Assembly (NCBI GenBank): GCA_022579005.1
Contig: MU401505.1
Coordinates: 1-64,000, forward strand
DNA from: Poronia punctata
Lineage: Eukaryota; Ascomycota; Sordariomycetes; Xylariales; Xylariaceae
Length of the DNA: 64,000 bases
Direction of reading: 5' to 3'
Shown here in pieces: positions 52,539-62,881 of this stretch (positions are counted from its first letter, which is position 1; the number at the start of each line of letters is the position of its first letter). A program made the translations under genes and the position numbers. The notes beneath the pieces were generated by a model. That model was not told where the DNA came from. It made no database searches and saw only the letters and a program-made list of their open reading frames with translations.

Positions 52539-55452
52539 ATGCCTAGGCCCAAGAAGCCCGGCGCACCAGAACCAAAACGAAGAAGTAGGAACGGATGTTG
52601 GCAAGTCATGATTCTCATTTTATTTTTCATATTCCTCGCTTGATGAGAGATTGCGACTGACTTGTCCAGGCCCTGTAAACAGCGCAAAGTCAAATGCGGA
52701 GAAGAGCACCCAACTTGTGTCAAGTAAAGAACCCCCATGTAAAAACCCTTATCTAAGCTGCTGCTGCAAGTGCCCGTGGCCCCCAACATCGAGGTAGTGC
52801 CGGTTGCCGATGACCTGGATTGTTAACCAAGGATTCGCCCATCACTTAGTTGCCAGAGAACAGCTGAGACGTGTGACTACAACATCCGGCTGAATTGGGA
52901 GGGGCGGAGGAATAAGCAAAGTGATCAAGGATTCATTGCCTTTGGCCCGGGCGCTCCTTCACCCACGATCCCAGCCAAAGGATTCAAACTCGTCCATCAG
53001 TACCCGTCGGTGGACACTCCAGGGGGTCGCAGACTCGAACCCCTGACCGGTCCCTCTAGCCCTCCGAAAACCAGCATCCCGACGTCCCGCGTCCAGGTCC
53101 AGGGGTATGTCAACTCGGTAGAGGCTACGCCTGCACCGTCTCTGTACCGTGAAACGGAACAACGCCGAAATAAACGGGCGAAATTTAGCGATGCTCAATC
53201 GCCCTCGTCTCCCGAGAAACGGCCATATTCGTCTCATAGCTCAATCCTGGAGTCAAACTCGGCGACAATCAGATTTCCCGGGACCTCGAGTACTTCAGCC
53301 CCGTCCCCACTTACCCCAGCCACTTCCTCGACCTATAGTGATGATGGCCAGACGCAGGATGGCATTGCATTGTCGAGAAAGCGGCTGTCTGTAAATTCTT
53401 TGCTGGCTGGTCCCGCGAACCTTCGGGCGCTGTACCAAGACAGCCAGGCAAAGGGGATGCTACCGCCTCTCGAAACTCGACCGGTATCGAATGAGCCTAC
53501 GTTTTACGGAATTGACCGGGGAAGTCAAGACCTCGACCTAGGAAGGAATGATGACATGAACGCAATCGGTGGCTCATCCCCACGGCTTCAAAGGGAGTCG
53601 CTCGAAAATCGTTTCGACGAGCGGGCTGAAAACTCTTGGGACTCTAGGAATGAATTCGGCTTCGGAGTCGATCTAAACGACCCTAAAGATGCCGAAGGTG
53701 GCTACTACTCGAAGCCAGTGTCCATTTTGATACCTCAAAACCTGGAACCTCTTCCTCTAAAGTACACCTGCCCATCCGTCTTTTCCCCTTCATCGTGTGT
53801 GTGTGTGTGTATATATGTGTGTGTGCGCGTGTGTGCTGACGGTCAAGTAGACTCATCGAAAACCCAATGAACCTTCTTGTGAGTATCATGTACTTGGAAG
53901 ACTTCAATGTCGCTAATCGGGCCTGGACATCTAGTACTTTGTACGTCAACTTATACCGGTCCATAGGATATATATTATGTATACGACAACACCGTATTTT
54001 AACCTTTCCCTGTTAGCATCACTTCATAACTAATACAGCTCGAGGTAAATACCATCCTTATCTGATTCTGATAGACCACGGTCACGACTCACATTATTAA
54101 CAATCCTACCTAGCACTCGTGCCCTACGATGATCCCCACGCCAATCCATTCCGAACAATCTTACCTCAGATGGCAGTAAAGAACGATAACTTATTAGCGT
54201 TGTTACTTGCGTATTCCGGTGGGTTCTTTCTATACTTCATGTGTTTTTGTTTTCATGGTCGATATTCGGTCGTGCTCAGACAAAAGTTTCTCGTAGCTTC
54301 ACACAGGGCGCGAGTCTTGAATCATCCAGAGCCCACATTACGCATCGCATTCTGGGTGGACGACATATTCCCTGCCCTCCGCGAGGCGCTCAACGACCCG
54401 GAGCGCAACTTCTCCAACGCCAATTTGGCGACCGCCATCATGCTAGCCTCGCTCGAGATCATTTCGCCCAAGATCTTCGGCTTCGATATACCGTGGCAGA
54501 GACACCTGGGTCTCGCGCGGGAAGTCATCAAGTTGCGGCCGGGCGGCTTGCGCGGGCTGCAGACCAACTTCCGGCAAGACCAGGTGTGTTCGTTCCTCTT
54601 CAGCTGGGCAGCGTATCTAGACGTTATCGGCAGCCTCACGGGCGGGCCCAAGGACGCATCTTCTTCGTGGATCTTCGACTATGAACTCGACGACATCTCC
54701 GACGGTTACGATGAGATCGACTGTATCATGGGTTTCACGACCCGATGCTGTTACCTGCTAGCCAAGATTGCCGACCTCGCGCGCAGGTGCGATGCCGAAC
54801 GTCGTGTCGGCGAAGAAGAGGAAGTAGCAGAACACTCAGAACTTCGTAATCATCGCAAGTATGACGGTTGGTCCCCTACTCCTGATGTCGCCGCCCAGGC
54901 CGAGAGGCTCGAGGCCGCCGTGATGGAAAGCATGAAACAGCACCCGGTGCCGTGCAAACACATCCACAAGGAGGGTGACATAGCCAAGTGGGACCGAAAG
55001 GAGATGGAGGCGACCAACTCGGCTTACCACTGGGCCGCACTTGTGCACCTATACCGCCGCATCATGGGGCGGCGTTCCGCTCACCCGAGTGTACAGAGGG
55101 CTGTGGACGAGATCATAGCCTCCCTGGGCCACATCAGGCCTGGCGGGACCGCCGAGTCGTGCCTCTTATTCCCCATGTTTACGGCCGGCTGCGATACACA
55201 GAGCGCAGAGCATAGGGATTTGATATTGAGGCGTTTCATGTCGGCTGAAAATCATGGGATGACGCAAGTAAGCCATCTTTTATTCGCTAACCCCTGACCC
55301 CTGACCCCCTATTTGTCCTCGAGATGACCCAATTCCAACAGCAGGTTTATCATCTCATTTCACAGGTACACAATGCGCGACGTCTTATGCAGAAGGCCTG
55401 GCAGACTGGGAAACCATGGGAGACCTTGGTCAGTACAGAGTTTATTGGATAA
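52539..55452 (+). CDS. Zn(II)2Cys6 transcription factor with a GC-AG intron and a 6-nt microexon
   Basis: Nine exons encode 750 residues: 52539-52600, 52670-52723, 52850-53761, 53851-53878, 53935-53940, 54017-54044, 54114-54218, 54297-55267 and 55366-55452. The zinc cluster is Cys20, 23, 30, 37, 40 and 47 (C-x2-C-x6-C-x6-C-x2-C-x6-C), formed only after removing an intron with a GC donor (GCAAGT) inside the Trp codon between the first two cysteines, and another after CVN. Exon 5 is just TACTTT (Tyr-Phe) between a CTAG acceptor and a GTACGT donor; with it the protein reads NPMNLLYFHHFITNTARALVPYDD. That matches the conserved start of the fungal-specific regulatory domain as I recall it. The rest (PQMAVKNDNLLALLLAYSASHRARVL and onward) is that domain. 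Basic RRSR residues precede the cluster. Targets are unknown. Convergent with the FMN enzyme gene. The splice model sums to a full frame, but exons 4-6 need transcript support. Confidence 0.87.
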
Positions 55453-55869
55453 CGACGGGGTAGACCAGTACGATTATTTTCTGTGACGGATTTTATTGTT
55501 TAATGATATTTTGGGGCATGGCTTTCCTTTACTTCCGTGGCCATGGCCATCCACGCAACATCCCATCTATCCCCATCTATCCCCATCTATCCCCATCTAT
55601 CCCCATCTATCCCCATCTATCCCCATCTATCCCCATCTATCCCCATCTATCCCCATCGACCCCGCCTTGTCTTTCGGCTCGAGGGGCCCAAACTTTCGAA
55701 ATTCTTTGCTGCGAGCGTGGTTCTATTATACTACTATGATACCCTCCCTCTTATATGTGTACAGCCTATGATATGTAGGCATATATAGTTTCACAGCCGG
55801 AAAGTTTCTTTCAATAATAGGTGTTAAAACTTGCCTTTCGGGAGATAATACTGGTAAATATCGGCTATG
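55453..55869. other. convergent 3' flanks with a 10-bp tandem array
   Basis: 417 bp between convergent genes. It holds a tandem array of CCCCATCTAT (55561-55660, eight perfect units flanked by variant ones). No gene is called; the open frames across the array are a by-product of the repeat. Confidence 0.6.
55561..55660 (+). repeat. 10-bp tandem repeat CCCCATCTAT
   Basis: Eight exact CCCCATCTAT units (55571-55650) with a degenerate unit on each side. Ten bases is not a multiple of three, so all forward frames stay open, which explains the spurious Ile-Pro-rich frames here. The unit is close to one helical turn of DNA. Confidence 0.85.
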
Positions 55870-57228
55870 CTAAAGACTCGACATAACATCCGGTCCATAA
55901 GCCGTCTTCCTCAACGTAGCCGGGCCGAGATCAGCGATACGCTTCATCCCGGCCAAAGCCATAGTACCATCGAGATCAGCAAGCAGCGAAGCGAGGACAT
56001 GCTTCGCGCCTTCCTTCCCCGCGATACCCAATCCGTACATGACGGGCCTTCCGAAAAGCACGGCCTTGGCACCAAGCGAAAGTGCCTTGACGACGTCGGC
56101 ACCCGTGCGGATCCCCGAATCGTAAAGCACCGTCATCTTATCACCCACAGCCTCGACGATCTCGGGTAACATGTCCAACGACGCCACCGCGCCATCGACC
56201 TGTCTACCGCCATGATTACTGACGATAATCCCATCAATCCCATGCTCTAACGCCATACGCGCATCGTCCGGATGTTGGATCCCTTTAAGCACAACAGGCC
56301 CATCCCAATATCTCTTGATAACCTCGATATGTTCCCACGGATGACTATCGCCGGAAAACACCTCCGAGATCCAATACCTAGCCGCTAGAACGGGGTTTTC
56401 CTCCGGCGTGGCGCCATCGGTTCGTTCGGCGAATTTCCGCCGGAATACGGGGTCGGAAAACCCCACGGCGTTTCCTTGGCCCTTCATGAAGGGGAGAAAA
56501 GCGGTGTCGAGGTCGGCGGGGCGCCAGGACATGGTTGCCGTGTCGACTGTCACGACTAGGACTTTGAACCCGGCGGTCTTGGCGCGGCCGAGGATCGAGG
56601 CGGTCATTTCGTCGTCCATCGGCCAGTAGAGCTGGAACCATCGGGGATGGTCGCCGGAGCAGGTGGCGATTTCTTCAATGGTGCATGTCGCTGCCGTGCT
56701 CATTATGAATGGTATGTTGAGCTCGGCGCAGGCGCTCGCCACGCCGAGTTCTTTGGAGGGGTGGTAGACTTCTTGGACTCCGATTGGGGCCATTAGGACG
56801 GGGGAGTCTTTGCTTTGGGTTTTTGCGGTTAGATTTTATTTATTATTATGTCTTCTTCACCCCCTTTATGCATTTCCTTTTTCCGGGTTGTGTGTATATA
56901 TGCAGTACCTAAGGTAGGTAAAGTACATACCGTACGTCTCACCGAACAAATCCACCTTGAGATCCCTGGGTACATTCGGTCTCATCATGCGCGGGATAAT
57001 CTTCCATTGACGGAAAGCGAGTCTGTTGGCGTCCATGGTGGCGCCTTCTCCCGCGCCGCCCGCGATGTAATTGTACGCTTCTGCGCTCATCTTCTCCTTG
57101 GCTTGTAGCCTGAGCTTGTTGGGATCCGTGGTGAGGGGTGGTAGGACGCCTTGTAAGAGACCGTTTGTGTAGATCTCGATTTGGTAGGCGCCGTATGAGG
57201 ATGGGTTGATTCCTTGGTCTTCCTCCAT
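55870..57228 (-). CDS. FMN-dependent 2-hydroxyacid oxidase/dehydrogenase
   Basis: Two exons read from the minus strand (57228-56931 and 56807-55870) encode 411 residues. It belongs to the FMN alpha-hydroxyacid family (glycolate oxidase, lactate oxidase, flavocytochrome b2 core), which oxidises L-2-hydroxyacids to 2-oxoacids. Evidence: AYNYIAGGAGEGATMDANRLAFRQWKIIPRM at the N-terminus, PVLMAPIGVQ after the splice, STAATCTIEEIA, WFQLYWP, LKGIQHPDDA, the active-site SNHGGRQ with catalytic His and Arg, and the phosphate-binding DSGIRTGADVVKALSLGAKAVLFGRP. There is no cytochrome b5 domain, so it is not a full flavocytochrome b2, and no obvious peroxisomal tail (it ends SSL). The acceptor chosen (at 56808) restores TYDSPVLMAPIG; another AG is a few bases away. 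Convergent with the Zn2Cys6 regulator and divergent from SLD5. Confidence 0.9.
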
Positions 57229-58799
57229 TTTCCTTTTTTCTTTGGTTGAGGTGTGCTATGTTGTTTTGATAGAGGAGTTTGATGTTTGATGTTAGGGTAA
57301 AGGTAAAGGTAAAGAAACGTGGACTGGTTGTTGTTCTTGTTGTTGTTATTATGGCGGGAAGGTATTAAAGGTTTAGACTGGAACGAATCCTACAGATATA
57401 AATATCCGAGTCTACTCTACTCTACCGATCTACCAAGCTAATAATAAGAAGAAGAAGGAGAAAAAACAAAAAAAAAAACCCCTTGGCAGTCAGAACTAAC
57501 CTTCTCACTTGTCTAACCTAGGTAGACTAGAGAATTAATCGAGTAAAAACCCCATGGGGGGACATGCTCGTCATCTCCCCAGTGATCAGCTATAGGAAAA
57601 AAGATTTGGGGTTACCTAGTTGTAATCACCTAGATCTACTCGTATGTAGCTCCCCCGCATCTCTGCTACCTACCTTCATTGGGTATGTCCCTAGATTATG
57701 TAGTAATGAAGGGAGAAAGAGTTGTAGTTTCCCAAAGCATATATATAAGTATGTATACAGATAGGTAACGTACCTAAGGTTAGATATCGCTTCGTATCTG
57801 CTTCATACACAAGAGCACATGCTTCTGCTAGCTAGCATCTAATGGGAGCAAATCGACAGACCCGCATGGAGCCATAGTAAACCTGTGATATAAGTATGTC
57901 AGATTTTACCTCGACTTCAAACCTTCGACGTGTATCGACACAAAGCTCCACCCCACTAGGACACGCCGAAGCACATAAACGAAAGCCCCCTGAGCTTCTG
58001 TCGAGTTATAAAACGGCCCCTCTCAAATGCAGGATCTCTCGCCTAGGTTAGGTCGGATTTGGTAACCACCTCCCCCCCCTCATCAGAATTCGGTAACAAG
58101 ACGGCATTAAAACTTCCGTGTACTTACATTACAGCCTCTAATACATCCATTTTTAAACAAAAACAGGTAGAATGTATTACCCAAATCTGGAGAGGCAGTC
58201 GTAAACTCGGGTCTCGGTTAGGTTTGCTTCTTCTTCCTGTCGTACACGTGCGGGTAGCGTGATAAACTACAGTGAAGCAGGGTTGTCATAACGGAACCTT
58301 TCCGTAGGGCGTGTCCCCGTTCCCCAGAGTCTTTACCCACTACCGTTAAGATATCTGCACCCAGAGGTATACGTGTAGGTAAATCACCGTAAGAAACAGC
58401 CGAAAAGACATGTTATGATAACCGAGCATCTCTAATACGCAGGTCGTTCTGAGTAAAGGAGGTATAATATAGAAGATGTCGTGCAACATGACGGCGCATG
58501 CGAGGACAATCAACAACGGGTAGAGACCTCGACTCCCTGCATGCAAGACTACCATTTTGTCCAGGCACTCCGGGGCAAACACTTGTAATTTAGGTATCGT
58601 ACATTACCCCGCGAAAGTGGGGCAGGGCAGGTACTCAGGTACTTTTACATTTCCAGATCAAGTCGTGATGCGCGTGCTCCCAATGTCCAGTCTAGACGCT
58701 ATTTACACTTGGGTAACACTTTGAGGACTGGAAAACTTAGAGGTATAACCCGAATTTATAAGATTGAGCGACTATTCTCCCCAAATTGACCCCGAAGCT
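57229..58799. other. intergenic, no gene seen
   Basis: Between divergent FMN-enzyme and SLD5 genes. Contains GTT triplets (about 57330-57348), AAAGGT repeats (about 57298-57315) and an A-rich tract (about 57463-57480). No coding or RNA signal. Confidence 0.5.
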
Positions 58800-59664
58800 A
58801 TGGACATCGACGATATTCTACGTGAGGTCGATCCTGCCTCCCACTCAATCCCAGCAGAAACGCGCGATCTTCAAGCCTTGACCCGCGCTTGGGTTGCTGA
58901 ACGTTCTTCCCCAGAGCTGCTCAAGTAGGTCCGCTTCCCCTGCCTTTACCTACGTTTCCAGTCTCTGTCTGTTCCATGGCTTAGAGGTATTCCATTTTCG
59001 ATACAACAACGCACGGACAAGCTGACCTTACCCCCCTCGTAGCTGGCCTACAGACGGTCTTTTTGAACGTGTCAATGACCGCATTAAACAGCAAATCGAA
59101 AGAGTCGAAGAGATGACCGGAGACATGGATCCCAAGACCAACTTTGCTCTTATAGTCATACAAACCGAACTCGAAAGATTCAAATACCTCGTGCGAAGCT
59201 ATCTACGTGCGAGGATAGCAAAGGTACTCGGACATTCGAACTACTATTCTGTCCTTCCGCCATGCGTCGCAAACCTGACGACTAACCGGTCCAATTTACG
59301 CTAGATTGACAAACATACTCTGCACTATCTGTCAACGCCAGAATTGAGAGCAAGGCTCTCCGAAACGGAACAAGCCTACGCCACGCGCCACCAAGCTCTT
59401 CTGCACAATCACTATTTGTCATCCTTTCTATCCGCTTTCCCCCCGACGCTACAGAACTTGAACGATACGGCTGGAAATATCAGCATGATTGATACCCCCG
59501 ACCTCGAGTCGGCCGTTTTCATCCGTCTGCTTAAAGACACTCTTGTCGAGGGCCACGGAACAGACGAGGATGGTGCCTTGAACGGCAAAAATGGTGATAT
59601 TGTTATTCTGAGATGGTCAGATGCTAAATCACTGGTAGACTCGGGTTTGGCTGAAGTTATATGA
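58800..59664 (+). CDS. SLD5: GINS complex subunit Sld5
   Basis: Three exons (58800-58924, 59043-59223, 59305-59664) encode 221 residues. Sld5 is one of four GINS subunits, part of the CMG replicative helicase. The N-terminal A domain shows [27 protein letters not shown](N)[39 protein letters not shown]; the C-terminal B domain has [32 protein letters not shown] at the extreme C-terminus. Length fits the family (about 220-240). Intron 1 follows ELLN and intron 2 follows ARIAK; the second has a GACTAACC branch site. The start is the first ATG of the conserved N-terminus. Confidence 0.93.
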
Positions 59665-61096
59665 TGTTCCCTGCCGGACTCACTACTTCGCTCGAATGTC
59701 CCTAGCAGGATGATGTTCATTCTCATCGGACAAAAGCCGAGTGGCGTTGATTCAAAAGTCAATGCCACTACGGCCTTGCCGTATTTGAGCGGTGTTAGAT
59801 GGCAACATGGCAACATTTGCCTAAGGACGTCGGCATCCGCGTCAGCAGGGCACGATAATCAGTAGCCTGCTGAGACTACCCAACGTAGTAGTGTTCATGA
59901 AAAGCCCCGCCCCTTACGCCATCAGAACCAGACATGGGCATTACTGACGAGGCTTGTCCGAGCAAAACCGGATCAGAGACAACGCGTAGCGCATCGATTG
60001 TGTATGTCTTGACAATCGCAGGACGAGCTGCTCCCGCTAATGTTGGTCTCAACCCGCCCACTATATGGCGGACGACCGTGATGATCAAAGGGGGGATCAC
60101 GACGACAGTGTATCCGAGACATGTAATTCGGCTTGGATAGAGCCGTAAAGAGTTACCATGATGCATTGTGGACTGTTTAAACTTATGATATGGATCTATG
60201 AGGCTTACCTCACCTAAACATATCAAGCACGGATTACTTACACCACATTTGAGCACAAGTATGACGCTCGGTTCACTAAATATACCAAAATATTAGGGCG
60301 AGGTCACCTATCATGTAGATTGAGCTCTGCATTGATAGGTATAGAAGTTAGAATGGCGAAATATTTCGGGCATGTGCCTGCGAAGCCTCTGGAGCCCACC
60401 TCCAAGTTCGCGATTGACAAACATGATATGCTAGGCGAGACAGATGATAAAGAGATACCAAACTCAATTACGATTTCGAATTGAATACGCACTGTGAATA
60501 TGTCTGGCGAGATGAAAGGAGTGCCTGCTCTTGTAGTAGACGAAGATCTTTGTTTTCGTAGGAGGGAAAAGAGTACTATAAGCAATTTTGCACATCTTGA
60601 TAGACATACTAAAAGGATTGTACGAGCACACAATCTGCAATGGCTTTCACCAGGGCCGCGCAACTTACCCTGGACTAGTGGACTTACCCCGTATTGTATA
60701 GGTAGGTACACTTGCAGGGTTAATTATTCCTTCTTTCTCTACTTTTTTATTACTGTCCGGTGATGTCAACTCAGTTCCCTGCATAAAAGTAGACCCCACC
60801 AAGTATCAAGATGGATGCCACCTGCAGTGAACCAGTTGTGTGCCCAACTAATACCACCGAAAACAGCAAATGTTAGAATTATTATAGGTTTATAATTAAG
60901 AAGCAGTCCTACGTGTGTCTACATGCGTGGCTCGCACCAATCGAATATCAAATTCCAGAATTTACACTTCCTTTGTCCGTTGATGAGAAAAGTCCGGTCC
61001 CAGACATTGGCTCCGCCCTTACCTCGAAGTTAGGCGCATGTTTGTTTGTCATGATAAGGAAGTGACCGCTAAGGCCTACCCGCTCCCCGACTCAAC
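59665..61096. other. intergenic, no confident gene
   Basis: 1.4 kb. A stretch at about 59880-60250 is open on both strands (126 codons minus, 68 codons plus), and another minus frame of 135 codons lies at 60304-60711. None has a motif I recognise, so no gene is called. The last few hundred bases are the PME1 promoter. Confidence 0.45.
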
Positions 61097-62493
61097 ATGA
61101 GCGACCTCCAGAAAGCCTGGGCGAAACAGCGTCTCAACGCTGTGCCAACGGAGACCTTTGACGAGACACAAGAAGAGGAAACCGGAACTTTGTCTGATCT
61201 ACCGGACCACTTTGACGATGATTCTTCTTCCGCTTCCTCGGCGTCGTCTACTGGGACTATCATTCCCTCGCCAAGCCAGAATCTGTTTGCGAGACCTCAG
61301 GGGTAATTCTCATTTTTTCTTCTTCTTCTTCTTTTCTCTCTCTTTCGTTCCCTAACTGTGCCTCTATATGTAATGTATCTACTCTAACCATGTTTGGATA
61401 GCGTGCCGCGGGGTCGATCATATCAGCCCATCCCCTGGACTACTTATTTTGAGAGAGAGTTGTTCCTCCACGACGACTCGTCACCGGAAAGCCCTCGGCT
61501 TCATGCCTATCTGACCTCCCCTGTGGGGAAGGGCCCTCTCTTTGTGATGCACCATGGCGGGGGTTCTTCCGGCCTCTCATTTGCCGTAGTAGGCGATCAG
61601 ATCCGGCAGCAGTTGCCGTCGGCGGGAATCTTCTCGATCGACGCGCGAGGACACGGTTCGACGACGACAGCTGAAGGGCAGGCGCTGGACCTGAGCCTGG
61701 AGACGTTGGCGAAGGACCTATTCGATGCGCTGCAGATGACGCGCCGCGAGATGCGGTGGGCTGAGCTGCCGTCCATCGTCCTGGTCGGACACTCGATGGG
61801 CGGCGCGGTGGTGACGGAATTGGCGCGTTCGGGCCTGCTCGGAGCGAGTTTATTGGCATATGCTGTGCTCGACGTGGTCGAGGGTTCCGCCATCGATGCA
61901 TCACAGCATATGCATACTTACCTCTCTACCCGCCCCACCGGCTTCCCTTCCCTCGAGTCGGGTATCGAGTGGCATACCCGCTCTCGTACCATACGGAACT
62001 CGCTCTCCGCGCGCACCACTGTGCCTTCCTTGCTTAGGAAAGACGACAGGAATCCCGGTGATGCGCGCCCCTGGAAGTGGCGCACCGATCTCGCTGCTAC
62101 CCAGCCCTTCTGGGAGAATTGGTTCCTCGGCCTTAGTAGCAAGTTTCTCAGCGCTAGGGGTGGGAAGCTTCTGCTTCTTGCTGGCACTGATAGGTTGGAT
62201 ACTGAGCTGACTATTGGGCAGATGCAAGGTATTTTACTTTTACTTTTTTTCCCTTTCTATTTAAAAATTACTTTTACTTCACACACTTACTGCCCCTTCC
62301 AACTGACACTGTCATCTCTCTCTTAGGAAAGTATAACCTCCAGGTCTTCCCCGAGGCCGGCCACTTCATACACGAGGACCTACCGGAAAAGACGGCCACC
62401 TCTTTAGTCGATTTCTATAGGCGCAATGATAGGAGCGCCTTGGTACTGCCTCCCAAAGTATCTGACCTTCTTAGACAGGGAAAGAAGGTATAA
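61097..62493 (+). CDS. PPE1: protein phosphatase methylesterase 1
   Basis: Three exons (61097-61302, 61402-62228, 62327-62493) encode 399 residues. PME-1 removes the C-terminal methyl ester from the PP2A catalytic subunit and so regulates holoenzyme assembly. It has an alpha/beta-hydrolase fold: FVMHHGGGSSGLSF forms the oxyanion region, GHSMGGAV holds the nucleophile Ser200, and EAGHFIHED holds His357, supplied by the last exon. SIDARGHGSTTT and DVVEGSAIDA are family-typical; PWKWRTDLAATQPFW matches the PP2A-interacting lid of homologues. The N-terminal 68 residues are acidic and serine-rich. Introns have CTAAC and CTGAC branch sites. Convergent with DUS2, 388 bp between stop codons. Confidence 0.94.
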
Positions 62494-62881
62494 AAAGCAC
62501 GGCACCTGCACCAGCACAAGATTCTTAAAGTCCACCTGCAGTGAGTGATAGGCCAATAAGCGCAATGTATCGACATCGATTTTGCAGAACGCTCGTGTTC
62601 CCCAAATAGCTTAATATGTACACGTACAACTCCAAAACTAGAGAATACTCCTCGACAATCTTGAGCGAGGAAAAAATTGCATTCCAAGTTAAGAAATTAG
62701 ACCCCAATCGTACATATTCATCCAGCCGACTCTTGTATTTTTCTTCGGTCTATTAACGCCGCTCTTCGTATGGATATTTAGACCGCTAAACGCCTTGAAA
62801 TGCCTATGAATGTTGGGTAGGTTTGATCACTTTTCCATCTCAACACCGCTTCTTGCCAACTATCCGCGTCCAACCGACAGG
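62494..62881. other. convergent intergenic spacer
   Basis: 3' flanks of the convergent PME1 and DUS2 genes. Nothing recognisable. Confidence 0.5.

Noticed and set aside
55496..55788. Ile-Pro-His-rich repeat protein
   Set aside because: Three overlapping frames stay open only because the CCCCATCTAT unit is 10 bp long; it lies between convergent gene ends.
42705..57228. Secondary-metabolite or sugar-polymer gene cluster (GT90, HET, regulator, oxidase)
   Set aside because: There is no backbone synthase, and spliceosomal and replication genes are interspersed; proximity alone does not support a cluster.
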